Assembly: GCA_024752435.1 (NCBI GenBank)
Contig: CP103036.1
Coordinates: 620,001 to 684,000 of the forward strand
From: Allantophomopsis cytisporea
Lineage: Eukaryota; Ascomycota; Leotiomycetes; Phacidiales; Phacidiaceae
Length of the DNA stretch: 64,000 nt
Direction of reading: 5' to 3'
Numbering within the stretch: position 1 is the first letter of the stretch; every line of letters begins with the position of its first letter. Shown here one piece after another: positions 11,872-25,177 of this stretch. A program made the translations under genes and the position numbers. The notes under the pieces are model-generated. The model was not told the DNA's origin and did not search any database. It saw only the letters and a program-made list of their open reading frames with translations.

Positions 11872-13217
11872 CTACGATTGAGTAGTCTCCACCACCATCG
11901 TTTTTCGGATGCCCCAATCTTGTTGAGGAGGCGTGAGAGGATAGTCATCCGAGCTATCATCCCCGAGCTTATCGCTGTTTCCCCATCCATTACTGGGTCT
12001 CAACTGGTTCTGCGAGTCCTTCCTGGGTCTACTGGTGTTTCCCATCTCTACATCCTCAGAAGAATCATAAGGATTTCCTTTAATAGTTGTGGTGATTCCT
12101 CCAGTTTGACCGATGTCGGATCTCAAACCAAGCTCTACATTTCCGCTTCTCGAGGTCGATTTGATGTAGCCTGCTTGGGATGGACTGACTTTTGAAGCCC
12201 AGTTGGGGGTTCCTCCTGAAGATGCGGCACCGAGAAAGTTGTTGCGGCCGAGAAGAGCGCGAAAAAGAGGACGAAGAGTAGCAACAGCTGAGGCGACGAT
12301 ACCAATGCCGGTCTCAGCGGTCGACCAGATAGCAACACCGGTAGTAGCGAACAAAAAGTCTGCAGTATTTCTGAGACCCTTGATGTAAGGCATACGAACG
12401 ATGGTTGCTGTAGAACCACTTGTATTCATTAGCTCTGTTTTCGGGCTTAGACATCAAGGGAACTTACATAGCAGCAAAGGCAAGAATAACACCCACGGTC
12501 ATCTTTGTTTTGGAATTCATTTGCAAATCATAGATCATCCAAATAGGAAGCAAGCCGTAGGTCCAGTCGGTAACACAACTAATGGCTGCGTATGCGTATG
12601 TGGAGTCCACAATCAAGTCTGTATTGAGACAACTGCCTTCCTCGCCAAGATATTGGGTCCAGAAAAAACGGACAGGTAAACACTGGAAGACGAAAAGAAA
12701 AAAGTAATAGGTGCTGTAAATAGCTTGTGTAGATATGATTGCGATGAGAATGTACTTCTGAGTTCTCATGACAGCGATTCGAAGTAAGAAAATTCCGATA
12801 CTGAATTTGAGAGTGAGGTTCGAGAGAACGTAAAATGGTTCACAAAACCACCACCACTGTAACAGTGAGTATGTATACTCCCTAAATCAAGGCAAGTAGC
12901 ATACCTTAAGGCCAAGGACAAGATCATTTGCCGGGATGACCGCGGCATGTTGACCAGTACCGTATTGCACTCCAGTAATACAAAAACCACAAAAGCAAGT
13001 GAACATCAACTGTCGATGAATTAGCGATTTGTAATATTCAGATATCTTATGAACGTACCTGTGCAAATGCGGCAAGATAATCATCTATACCAAAAGACTT
13101 TACCACAAATAACCGACAGTAAAGGCGTAGTGCAACTGCGATCCAAGTTATGGTGAGGAAGGCAATAGCCACACCTTCAACCTGCGGACCCTTATTTTCG
13201 TGAACGTTGTACGTCAT
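11872..13217 (-). CDS. Fungal rhodopsin-domain integral membrane protein (PTH11-like without CFEM)
   Basis: Four exons (13217-13059, 13009-12905, 12856-12468, 12418-11872) give 399 aa; introns are 48-49 bp. All junctions keep the family pattern: GPQVEGVAIAFLTITWI (TM1), FGIDDYLAAFAQ, a tryptophan-rich WWWFCEPFYVLSNLTLKFSI segment, a cysteine in the large loop (GSCLNTDLIVDSTYAYAAIS), LLPIWMIYDLQMNSKTKM, and STATIVRMPYIKGL. Seven transmembrane helices fill the first 270 residues. The last 130 residues are a Ser/Asn/Gly-rich cytoplasmic tail. Members of this family (Fung_rhodopsin) are proposed G-protein-coupled or sensory proteins; most have no known ligand, and the Pth11 branch acts in surface sensing during infection. 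No CFEM domain precedes TM1 here, because the protein starts directly at TM1. The start was chosen as the first ATG before the conserved GPQ motif. Confidence 0.88.
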
Positions 13218-16200
13218 GGTATATGTACTTCGTCAAGTCAAGTTCAGTATACGTAAGGACGTGATGGCCAAAGTGGTAGCTACACTGACAGTAGCAGATC
13301 GAATCGAATTAGGATGCTCCAAACAGCCTGAAGATGTGAAGCTAAATGGAACGAACGACTGGCAGATGCGGAGGAAGAAGAAAGTCTCAATCGCACACTG
13401 GCTCAAGATGAAGTGGAGGAGTGGGGAGATATATCAACTTCAAAGGAAGAAAGAACACCAAGCCATAACTAGTACTATGGACAGGGAATATCATTTTAGA
13501 CAGTGAAATGCTGATCTTCATAACATGTATGTACATAAATCGTGAATTGGACCGGCGGCAACTTGGAACTCTCGCCCCGTGCTATTCTGCATACAAATCT
13601 TAACAGTCAGGATTTAACGGACCGCACAGTAGTGTCGAAGTCTTGGGGATGAGGTGGATCACAATCGGAGTCCATGGTTTGAATCACCAATGACGATGAG
13701 ATGCTCCTGAAAAGCATGAACAGACCAAGCAGAATAAGATTGTAATAGTAGTATCTTACTAGATTTAGCTACGATATGACATGTACCTGCGCAGCGATCA
13801 ACATGTTCCTCGGAAGTGGGCAGCAGGATATACGTATCGGCCCAGGGCAAACTGTTTCAAAGAACATGCATTCCCCAGTGGGAGGAGGTAGACGTTCTGG
13901 GACCTCTAGCCATATCTGAGATACTAAGTGCACGTCCGTCCTCGTTCACTGTGACCATATGGCTGGGATGCATGACCGTCCCAAGTCCTGTATTTGGAAA
14001 TTGATCGTCGTCAAAAGATCGTCAAACGGGAAGCAACCCTGAAACAGTAATGCTGATTCAAAATACAGATTAAGCATTCTGCGTTGGGCAAGCCTTAAGC
14101 CATTAAACTGCTCTACACGGGTTAGTCCATATTTCCCCAGGGAATACCTCGTTGTTGCGGCATGTCTTGAGAACCCAAATTTTCTAATCCCGGATAATTA
14201 GGAGACGGGTCAGAAGCTTAGAGCTATCGTCGTACCAGACAAGACGACATACGCGGCGAATGTCGATGTCAATGTGCCACTGAATAATAGTTAGTGATCG
14301 GCTACGGTTGTTGGTTTGACAGCCGTCCACTCACCTCAATCGATGACTCGGGGGATTTACACTAATCATGGAATAAAAATCACTCTTTGACGGAGACTAA
14401 AGGCGGAAAACGCGCATTATGTTGCAAATACTCCGTGTTTAGTATGCACAAACTGGGTGAGGGCTACTTTGTCACCTCAGGTCCGTGTTTTAGAAGATTT
14501 CTGGATATTTTCCATGGCATGCTCCGTGTGTACAAGCCGTAGGAGACTTGAAAACTGCTAGTGACATGCACTCACAGCCTCGTGTCTAGCAACTCGTAGA
14601 AGCGAGAGCAAATACTACCTATGCATGACAATAATGGAGGTTGTTATTGACATTGCGGGTGCCGAGGTTCAGTGAGACCTGCATGAGGTAGAAGAGTGGG
14701 CTGTACACAGGCATTGACATCGAAGTTGACCAGCACCCCTTCGACTCAATCTCGGATTATGCTGGGCCAACATCGTTCAATCGTTGATCTACAAGGTTTC
14801 GATGAATGAACGATATGCAGCTTTAACTTCAGCTTGACTTTCTGGTGCTCAACAGACGTTAAGTCGGAAGGGGGAGAAGAAAAAAGCGTTGAAAGTCAAT
14901 CAAATTCCTATCGGAGTGCTTTGACGATGTCTTATATCCAACGATCGAATGTATGACTGACTGATAGAGTGAGTGGATGGCGAGGTGGATTTCGACAAGT
15001 GGACACTGTCTTCGAAAATAGCCTGTACATAAACAATAGTCCTTAGTCACTCCACTCTTCCATGTAAGCACACGTGATAATGATGGGAAGACCTGTCAAG
15101 GAGATTTCGTGCTCCCAGATTCATTACTTTTGGAGGATGGAGTACTCTACGGAGAACTATTTTTGATTGAAGAGGTTATCGTGGGGAGGAGGTCGTTGCG
15201 CTATTTCTCCTTCAAAGAATGCCCGAACTACGGAGATAATTATTGTAGCCTCCCAATCATCCATCTACTTATCAACGCCAACGATTTGTATTGACCTTAA
15301 TGTACCCAGGACATGCATCCCAAGGTAGGAGTCATATAAGGAGACACTGTTAGTATGTACTACCAATGCTCTTCGGACTGTCTCCTTAAATCTTAATGTT
15401 CCTCCTCAAGGAAAAGCAAAGATCGGTACATCCGTTGCAAGGCACGGGGCTTGTGTGCGGTAAATGTGCCTTGTCGTTGGATATAGAAAACGCCCCCCAG
15501 AGTCAATCTCAAAGAACCAAAAAGAAAACCGAAAGCCACATTCACCCTTCGAAATTCCGTCAACTCCATCCTAGAAAATTCGTCGAGACCTCAATTTTCC
15601 CGGGCCAGTCAACACTGTTTTTGCTGCTTGGTGGCACCGACAGCAAGGATACATCCTGTCGATGTACCCAGACGGTGGCTTCCGATCGACAAAAGCTGTG
15701 AATGTTGATAGCTTGCACAAGCACTAAGTCCCGGGGATGAATACGAACTGGGCATTAGAGCGGCAAACCCAAGAGATTGGGAATGCGTTCAAACTAACAA
15801 TCACGGCAACAGTAACGCAGCGTTCATTTCTGATGTTACATAGGTGACTTTTGATGCACGCTGGAACAAGAACCTCATTTGCGAGCTTGGGCTCAAATGC
15901 GTATTGTAATGCCGATGCCAACGTGGATACGTGCCTCGGCCTCTCCCGGGTCCATCAGTCATTTCCCAGCATGGTACTCAACCGACCACGAACGAGTTCT
16001 CTCTCGGATATCCACTAAGTGGATTTGAGAAATCGCCTTAGGTAACACCGGATACCTTACCGACGCTCCGAGCTTGGGTCTTCCAGATAACGTGATACAT
16101 AAGTGTGAGACTTCGATGGGTTCGATAACACGATACTGCGATACTACATGACATGGCAAACGGCAAACACATGTTCATGAGCATTCTGTTGATTCCACAG

Positions 16201-19200
16201 AGGTGCAAGAATCACCTCATATGAGACAATCATACGCATGAGCGTCCAAGGACACGCGGAAAACGAAGGTGCTGAAAAGAAAATAACCACAGAGCACGGT
16301 GTGGTCTGACCTCAACAAGGGAAACGGAGAAAGAGCTGAGGTTGGCCACATTGTCGTGAGGTGACTGGATTGACCCTGAATTCCCACACCTGGTAACTTT
16401 TCCTTGGTGATCTACAAGTACAAACTCTATACCTTTGACAAAGTGCGACCCGCTGCTTTCTGTATAGAGGACAACGACGGCAAACTTGAACTTCAAAGTC
16501 TCTGTAGACTGCCACGCAAACAGTGTCTCAAATGCCAACAACTCAAAGCATAAGGCAGCCTTTGAGTTTACGCTCTGTGAAATATTTATGAAGGATTATG
16601 GGCGCTCACCATCCTATCCCTGGTTCAGCCTCTAATAAGGTTTGACTACTCACCGATCTCTATGGAACAGGAGAATCAACACGAGATGAACTAATCATAG
16701 CTACCTGATGATGAGTGGACTTTCGAGTTCGGCAGATGGGATTGTGACTGATAACAAACAATAGTAATGAGTTTTCTGAAGCGTATCTATATACTAGACC
16801 CCACGCATAACGCTCATGTCGAACCCCTTATTGAAACCGTTTGCCCATCAAAATTCTCTCTATCCCAGCTGTTCACTTACAGATGCCTATTCCATCACGT
16901 TGACATTGCAATAAGTTCTCCCAACTAGTACACATAAAGTTGCGATTCTAGCCGTCCAAGTAAAGGCACGTAAGATAGAGTTCTGGCACTTGGACTTTGG
17001 GCGAAGTTTTTAAGCCCTTGGAAATGTATATATTCTTGAGCAACAGCAGCACATATAGAAAAGAGATAGCTGGGTTTCTTTTGTAAACCCTATTAGCAAG
17101 GATCTGGCTAGTAATGAGTAAGCTGACTAATGTAGAATCAATAGATAAACTCGCGGACATCACGGGCGACTTCTGTAAAAGTGCACAGATGTGATTGAAT
17201 ACATAGATATCATTTTAGCCTCACACGAAATGACACTTCTAGCTGCGTCCGAACATTGACCATGGTGGCTTTAGCTTTCAGTTAAGACTTTACCTATATA
17301 ATCATTCCGTACTTGCCGTATGACTTCCAAATTTACGGACGTAAGATTATTCTCCTTCTATACCTACTGTTCAAGATAATCTTATCTGCATAAAATGTTA
17401 TCCTCTTGGCTCTCTACGAACAATCGCTTGGTCGAATGTCCTTGACTCTTGCGAGATCCATATGGATCTGAATATTGATGAGTAAAGCAATAAGGTTCAA
17501 CACCTTGACCTGAGTCGCACACTGAAATCTTCGTACGAACTGGTATCCACTCCTAACATTATAGTCATCATCGTCCTAATTGAATGAAGCTCCTTGAGTT
17601 TAGCCAGGTTGTCGGAAACATGTATTTCGACGCTGGACATTCGGAGACTTCATGACTCAAGATTCGTGTCGGTATCCACAATGCATTGACCTACGAGGTA
17701 AATCGACGAACTCTATATCAACAATGCCACCGGAACCAAAAGAAAATCGAACAAAAAGTAAGCTTGAGGCGAATTCCAGTGAAACTTATTTTGTTTTGGC
17801 CACTTGTTGTTGTGGAGTTTATTCGCAAGCTGGAACGAGAGCTTCTTCTGCGTTACGAAATATATATCCGAGCTTTCCGCGCACTTCAAGGGGACAAACC
17901 ACATCTTTATTGGAAAAGAGGCAGCATCGCACGTTGAATGAAACTTATTGTCTATTTCATGCGTAGAGCTCTATTCCACCTCTCAGAAACAGAGACCTTG
18001 TGAGCTGACGCGGAAGAGAGTTACTAATTTGAGGACTTTTCCTACCTACAATACGGTGAGGCAACCGTGTTAGCCATTTGATACCACTATTCTTCTCTTG
18101 GTATTTTAATCCATTTTCTCATCTACAAAGTATCGTACCTAATAGTGTAAGGATGATTCATTCATAGCTTGTGAATAGATAGCAACGCATCACGTGGTTC
18201 CATAGTCGTGGATCCCAAGTGACGAGTCGCTGCAGGTCTTACACGTGACATAATGTGCTTCAGGGGTATCCTTTCTTCGATAAACATGTTGAGATCTGTG
18301 TGGAATCCTTCCTTCAATCTAGATCCTCGGATCAATCCTCCCGCGCGCCATCATGATAAGTGCGATGGGTATGAGAAGCTGGGATGCAAGCGCCTTTTCG
18401 GCGATACGATAGCACGCCCTGATGCGCACTTTTCCATCACATCGACTTGATCCTGAAGCCTTGAGGATGATAGACGCACACTAAACAAAGATTGCATCTG
18501 TACTCCTTGGTATCTCTAGAGGGAATTAGTTAGTCACCGTATCGTGCTAAGATCTTCCTGCTCCCAGTATTTCAAGACTCCTGAAGGAAACGAAAGGATT
18601 AACAGGCTGAAACGAAGGGAATATTATATACCACCTTAGCAGCGTTATGAAATACGCCATGTTGGCTTGGATCTGAATATGATGATTTTGAACACCAAAT
18701 AAACTACTTGACAACAAGGTATAGTGATCGTGGTCTGTATACACTTCAAGCAACTTTCAATGATACCAATTATGACGATCTCATTTGATACGCGTGTTCC
18801 AAAGAATTTGACTCTACCATAAAACTTCATCATGAACAGTTGACAGGGCTTATTGTGAATAAATATTGACGAAATAAAGGACAAAACATGTCGAACCTAC
18901 GAATATCAATGTGCAATACTTCAGTGCTCATATATCTTAGACGAAACCCGCCTGGATAATGTGAATGTTTAGCTCACTTGAACATGCCTATAGGCTATCA
19001 ATATGGTTCACATGTAGCATTAGATTTAATCAGTAACCAACAAAATAATCTTCATTATTAACTGATCACAGCGGCGGAAAGCCATTATTATCTGTGTAAA
19101 AGTTGCACCATCTTACAAAGACTGTATATGTGTAATTCTATCACTCTTTAGCCCGTCGAAGTTATACTACGTCACTATGCTTCCAGGTATAACTCGCCAC

Positions 19201-19953
19201 TTGAGGACAGAGTGGTTCCCGTCAACTAGCAACATTGTTCCTACAAGCCGAAAGGTTTAGTTGGTAAAAGATTTGCTCGTCGAAGATTTCTTGTACCTGA
19301 TTGAAATAGGATTATCGATACCGTAATCGTTACCCAAGTCCCTTGTTGTTTCTGAAGGTATTGATCGTAGGATTGTTGGAGGTAGTCGGTCTATTACAAC
19401 ACGGCAACCGTGTGTCTTTCCAGTATATAGGTGACCGTTCGAACATGTACGATCTCCGCCTCTCGAATCTAGCCGTTACTCTCCAAACTAATCTGCGAAG
19501 TAATAGGCTATGGTTCCGTAGACCTTCATTCGCGCCAAGTGGAAACCGATGTTACGTGACAACGGGTTCTTTGACTCCAGGCCATTACCAATCCGATCAG
19601 TATCATCACAACATATCCATGTATTCAGGATTGTACATGTCAGTTGAGGTATTCCCCCGAACAGAATATCCGTGAGGCCTGCAATACTGGTCATCGAACT
19701 CGCGGTGAAGATCTCAGGCTTGTATGTTAAAATGCGGCAGTATTTTATATACACTCCTCTTGGTTCTTTCTGCTAAGTACACTGCTGAAAATTACTTGTA
19801 ATGCATCGCTTCCATCACATATATTCATCTGAGAAGACAATACTCACAAAGGACTGTGCTTTACCAAGCTGAGGTAGATGATGTCGAATAACTACCTAGG
19901 TCACATATTCCACAATATATAATTCTCCAGATTCAAAGTGTTCTCATTCCCAC
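13218..19953. other. 6.7-kb gene-poor region
   Basis: Only short frames occur. The longest protein-like ones are 16541-16230 (-) and 17686-17937 (+, with VKLILFWPLVVVEFIRKLER). Neither extends by plausible splicing or matches a known family. Composition is ordinary rather than strongly AT-rich. The region could hold decayed genes, non-coding transcripts or old mobile elements that I cannot resolve by eye. Confidence 0.4.
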
Positions 19954-20650
19954 CTAAAAAGTGTGCAAGTAATCTCCAACGAAGTTCTTGGCAATATCAG
20001 ACACAGAGTTTCCCACACCACCCAAACCCATGGCTGCAGCAAGCTCAGTACCCTTCCTGGCACTGGCAGAAGCAAATGTTGTCTCTACAAAACGGTGCTG
20101 TTATTTATGTTAGACAATGTAATCGAACCAATGGGATTATTTCTAATGAGAAAGACAAGCTTACCTGGTAGGGCTTGTTTTCCTTGTTGTGGTAAACAAT
20201 GAAGCGACCTACGCCCTTCCCGTTCACCTGTCCGTACTGAAGTCTGTTGTCCACTCTGAGCTTGTAACCCTCTTGTGCATGTTAGCTGCTATCACCAAGC
20301 TATTCAGTCTTCTCTGTAGAAATACTTACCTCCTTCAATGAGCTTACCGACTTTGGTGATGTGGTTTGAGTTGTTAATTGTGCTGCTCTCATAAAACTCG
20401 CCAGCGATGTAGAATGCGACTTGCTCGCCTGCAATCAAAAGCGCCATCAGTATATTTCTAGACACTAGAGAATCTCTTGTTGAGAGGAAAGCCACATACC
20501 GGTGGTGATGTTGTCTGCAGTGATTCCATAGTACTGGCCGTGTCTTTCAGAGAAATCCTGAGACCACTTGACATTGGCTGGCTTGAGATCTGGGCCTGGC
20601 TCGTAGAGAGGAATCAGGAGCTCATCTCCAGCTTTGACTGGTGTAGGCAT
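19954..20650 (-). CDS. Small spliced gene of unknown function (166 aa)
   Basis: Four exons (20650-20500, 20428-20330, 20271-20165, 20097-19954) with introns of 71, 58 and 67 bp. Donors are GTATGT, GTAAGT and GTAAGC; acceptors are GCAG, CAAG and ACAG. They join into one frame from MPTPVKAGDELLIP to VGDYLHTF and a TAG stop. Three phase-matched introns make chance unlikely. The protein has no signal peptide or transmembrane segment. It appears beta-rich in the middle (EQVAFYIAGEFYE, GYKLRVDNRLQYGQVNGKG, RFIVYHNKENKPY) and ends in a small-residue-rich helix (GTELAAAMGLGGVGNSV). I recognise no domain. It is isolated, with more than 2 kb of empty sequence on both sides. Probably a cytosolic protein specific to fungi. 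Confidence 0.72.
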
Positions 20651-23082
20651 TCTAATCGTTTGATGTGAAAGATGCTTTGAAGCGAGAGCTGTTGAAAGAG
20701 AAGAGAGTGAGTTGTAGGCTTGTTAATTAACAAGGAGAGTGTGTGATGAAGATAAAAGTTGAGTTAGGATTGAGAAGATTTATATACTTACTGAAGACCT
20801 AGCATTTGTACTCATCTTGAAACTCCCTCGAAAATAATTGCTCAAACCGGTTGTCATCAGCTGCCTCTTGAACAATGTCCGCAACTCTCTTCTGAGGGCT
20901 TTCCCCAAACTAGCCATCATAGATCCGCATCTGTCCAGAGGCCTCCCACATAGATCAGGTCTTTGGTGATGAAGTAGCGGAAAATTTTAAGTGGTGAGCT
21001 GAGTGCAGGCTGAGAGCCGAGACTGAGTGGAGCGAGAAGTTCGATATTGCGGATATCTAAAATCTCTTTTCTTTGCACTTCGTCTACAGCTGGTCTCCAT
21101 TGGGTATACTAGAGAAGCCAAGTTTTAACAAAAGGCAATCCCTTGCTCACAAAGATTTATGAAGCCACATCAGCTACTTAGTGGGTACGGGGGATCATGA
21201 TGGGGGGAATTACGCGAGTACCCTTCAGCTGCGGGACGGGCCATGATGTGAGGACTTATGTTCCGATGTGAGAAGTGACCTTTACACTGTTCCGAAACTG
21301 GATGTCAAAGGAACTGAAGGGTAGCTGAAAAGGCTGAGATTTGAGTGCCCTGCTCTTTTGCTTTACTCAAAATGTTCAAGTGGCTTGCGTTTTCAGCGCA
21401 GTATGGCACTTATACAGAAAGCCTCAAAGGTCTCTCATTTCGGTTGGATATTTGCGCGTCAATGTCAAAGAGAGATGACTCGATGTATGAACTGTTTGAA
21501 TGGTCTTAATTTTACAAACAACTGACTGAGCCTCCGGGAAAGGTGCATATGCGACGGGCCTCTCAACATGTACTACTCACACATGTATAGAAATTTGGTC
21601 TTCACAACTAACATAAGTAGCATTTGTAACTCCCCGCATACCCGGAGAATCTTAGACAAGGAATTAAATGCTCCCAAAATTGCCTTCACTACTATGATCT
21701 CAATCCTTGAAGTTCAATGATGTCACAACTGACGGCTCTCAAAAATAGTATATGATTTTCATATTGCAGATATATAGGGAATTTCCTCTCCAAAATACGC
21801 AATTACTTCAAGTATCCTCCTCTTATGCAACACTAATACTACTCGAAGGGAAGAGAGGAAATTTTTCGGGGTCGCCGTGGTACACGGTTGAAATGCATGG
21901 GTTGAGGTGCACGGAGCAAGTGACGAGATCTTGGCAGGATAAACGAAGACTTGACAGCCACAAACAATAGCCAAAAAGTTTCCATCACAAGTATTACGTA
22001 GAGCAATAAGCTTTGAGTGGTTTACTGTCTTCTAGTTAATGAGTAAGTTTACATCCAATCAACTTTAGGAGGATCTCCAAGCAGAGGGGATTAATGTAAG
22101 GATAAATAGCAAAGGGCTAAGTAGAAATTCGCTTGTAGTATCTTTATTCGGATGATTGCGTACTGACATACACATATAGAAACCTGGACCATCTCATAGC
22201 TGTATTGATTTTGGAGGTAAAAACAAGATGTTTAGAAGAACGCCTTCAAAGAAAGAGGAAGATAGTCATCGGACATTTATTCTATCAATAGATAGGAACC
22301 AGCATCCCGCCGCGATTGAAACAGTTTTGGGTTTTCAGTACAATTTATTTGAGACTATAACTTGAATATATAGCTACCATAGAGAAGATAGTGACTACTG
22401 TGGCTTTCTAACTTTGCCAATGAGAAGGTATATTACTTAATAATCCCATTTGCATAGACTAGACTCTCATTTTGATAGCATAAGTACTGTCCAAGTAAGA
22501 GTGATTTGGTTGCAGCGATAGCAATACATCATACATCCAACCAACTACTGATTGGACACAATTGGACGAAAAACGCGATACGTTTCAAGTGATTGATCTG
22601 TTACGAGACTACAGGGAGTACTTCTTTGATGACAATGTTTAAAACTCATCTCTTACATTCAAATGCTGCCAGAAATGGCTTTCGAAATGAATTCAGACAT
22701 GTTAGATTGAGTGGGGAACTGGTCTATGATTCCAATGTAGGATATTATTTATCAGGTTTCATGATTTTACTATCCAATAATTGATATCCTCGAATCATTA
22801 ACCTTCACGTCTTTTCTACATTATAACTACTTCGTATAGTTATACTTGATGTGATAAGGTCCATTGACTTCAAACAATTAATTCTAACCTCATAAATAAA
22901 CGTACACGCTTGAAAGTTGAAATTCCAGGCTACCAAACAAAAGAAATAGGTTACATCCACTCATTTCAAGTGGAACAATGTTCAGCATTAAATACTTCTT
23001 ATTAAAGCACCGAAACAAGATGATTTTCGAGAGTGACGCTCCAGACAAATGAAAACTGTTTCTTGAAAATACGAACACGACA
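20651..23082. other. Intergenic with promoter of the 166-aa gene; otherwise empty
   Basis: A TATATAAA element on the - strand at 20779-20786 lies 129 bp upstream of the start at 20650 and is a plausible core promoter. From 20900 to 23082 only short frames without recognisable content are seen. Confidence 0.45.
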
Positions 23083-23759
23083 TCAACCATCAGTCGCAGA
23101 ACCAAGCATCAAACCTTCATCAGGCACCTGCTCATCAGATCTCGAGATCTCATCGATGACACCTCTTAAACCCCTCATATTTCCTATTACTTCCCTCTTG
23201 ACCCTCTCAAACTCGTCCACCGTAGCATGAAAATGAACCACCCCAACCATCACCTCAGAGCATTCAGGCATCTGACACCAAATCGCCTATCTACATCAGC
23301 ACAGCTCATATTCACAAGCACATGACAAACCTCAATCCCTTCCAAAGCCTTCTCCAAGTCTATATTAATAGTCCCAAGAGCCCTAAAGAACAACCGCAAC
23401 AAACCTCCTAGTCTCGAATACAGCGGATTGGAGCGAACCTGCTCCGCAATAGTCGCGAGTTGGGCGTCCCGGGCGAATTCGCTCGTGAAGCGCGGATTTT
23501 CTATAACTGTAGTGGCAACACGCATTCTGTTTGAGGATTCTGTTTGAGGAGCGAAGATGTCGACTTGGTGGGCGTGGTGGTATTGGTCCATGGCTTCGAG
23601 GAGGAGGGGGGCTAGATGTGGCTTGTTGCGTAGTGCGAGGGCGAGAGTTGTTAGGCGTTGGTTTGCATGAAGGTATGTGGTAAGAACTTCCATTTCGAGT
23701 GCGTCTTTCGTGTAGGTACATGGCTCAATTCTGATGGGAGACGTCTTGTTGGAGTCCAT
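23083..23759 (-). CDS. Two-exon gene of unknown function (210 aa)
   Basis: Exon 1 (23759-23316) reads MDSNKTSPIRIEPCTY and then a largely helical segment (LTTYLHANQRLTTLALALR, APLLLEAMDQYHHA). A 44-bp GTGAAT...TCAG intron (23315-23272) in phase 0 joins it to exon 2 (23271-23083), which starts MPECSEVMVGVVHFHATVDE and ends GSATDG. Without splicing the first frame stops at 23250. The frame also runs upstream of the chosen ATG to 23819, but there the sequence is less protein-like. There is no signal peptide or membrane segment and no family I recognise. It lies 529 bp upstream, in the direction of transcription, from the end of the Maf gene. The donor is weak, so the 3' half is less certain than the 5' half. 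Confidence 0.55.
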
Positions 23760-24288
23760 GATGAGAAGCAGAGCCGCTGAGATCGTACGTACAGGACCTC
23801 GAGCGGAGAATGGAGACATGAAACTGACCTCACGAAACTGACTTCATCAGGAATAATGGAATTCCGGATTGTAAGGTTAGGTGACATGCGCTCATGGTTG
23901 GAGATATTTCGGTTGGGCCAGAGTACCAATTGGGTCGTGAATGAGATTGGTATGCTCAGAGCTAATGTGAATGAACACAAACTGCCTCACCTCGCGACTC
24001 ACATGTCAGGAGCAAGAAACACCTTCCAACACCAATCCACTTGAAGCCATTCGTCATCATTAGTGGTGAATAATGAGTATCATGTAGTATTTTGGTGCAA
24101 TCATTGGAAGATGTGACTTAGTATCTGAGGTTGTCTGGTTTCCGATTCTTTCAAGAGAGTGTTTCGTCTATGCGAGAGCATACCAAGTAAGATGTTAAAA
24201 CAAGTTTGTCATGATTTTCCCATCCATATCTACCCATCTACCCAAACTCCTAGCAAAAGTTGCTGACATGCTACTAAAATCATCATCA
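23760..24288. other. Intergenic upstream of the 210-aa gene
   Basis: These 529 bp separate the start of the 210-aa gene from the 3' end of the Maf gene, both on the - strand. No feature is seen. Confidence 0.45.
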
Positions 24289-25177
24289 TCACTCACTCTC
24301 GTCGCCCGACTCTCCAGACTCAAGATCATCCTGTTTGTACACCGCCCTCTCAATGAGGCCAAGAGTAACTCTCATGGGCAAACCCACAACATTATCATAA
24401 CTCCCCTCAATCTTCTCCACAAGCAAAGCCCCAATACCCTGCAGTGCATAACCACCAGCCTTATCAACACCCTCCCTCGTCTTCACATAACTCTCAATCA
24501 TCTCATCACTCAACTCCGTATCGAAAAACACCTTCGTCTCCTCCACGGCTGTCTCGATATTATATCCAGGATATCTGGCGTCCTCGCGCGGCGCGATCAC
24601 GCATACGGCCGTGTACACCTTGTGGATTTTCTGGTCACGCAACGTCTTCAGCATGTGCAAGTGGTCGGCCTGCGAGCGTGGCTTTTCAAGAATGGCGCCC
24701 TGCATTGTGACAATGACAGTGTCGGCGGAGATGACAAGCGCGGGGTCAGGCACCGACGCGATGCTGGCCTCCATGCATTCTTCGTAGATGTGCAGGGCTT
24801 TTTTGTTGGCTGTCTCGATGACATATTCAAAAGGCGTGAGAGATTTTGGAAGGTCCTCTGGAAGTGTGGAGGGGATGATTTCAAAGTGCGTTAAGCCAAT
24901 CTGTGAGCGATTAGTAATTGTCTTTCCGCAACAGTGGAAATATGAAATTTACCTGCGCCAGTAGTTGTTTTCTTCTCGGGCTTGCAGATGCAAGAATACA
25001 TCTCTTGCTCTTCAATTGACTGATGATGGGAAGATCTAAGGGGAAAGGGCCTCTTGGTACAGCCTTTCCCTGTGGACGAACAGGTAAAGCTCCATGCTGG
25101 GCAGCAGCAGCTTCGTAATCTGGAGGAGGCTCCTTTGGTTCCTCTGTAGGAGCCGGAGTGTACTTAGCATCCGACAT
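24289..25177 (-). CDS. Maf/HAM1-like nucleotide pyrophosphatase (septum-formation-inhibitor family)
   Basis: Two exons (25177-24953 and 24900-24289) with a 52-bp GTAAAT...ACAG intron encode 278 aa. The Maf signature is RCILASASPRRKQLLAQ, just before the intron; after it come FEIIPSTLPEDLP, VISADTVIV (the conserved metal/nucleotide-binding acidic position), ILEKPRS, VYTAVCVI and the GGYALQGIGALLVEKIEGSY box. Maf proteins hydrolyse non-canonical or modified nucleoside triphosphates (dTTP/UTP or m7GTP types) and keep them out of nucleic acids. About 55 proline- and alanine-rich residues precede the domain. The chosen start, MSDAKY, is the last methionine before this leader. The frame stays open upstream to 25456, so a longer form is possible. 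The gene diverges from the bHLH gene over 397 bp. Confidence 0.9.

Noticed and set aside
24211..24894. 227-codon frame antisense to the Maf gene
   Set aside because: Shadow of the well-supported Maf exon on the opposite strand.
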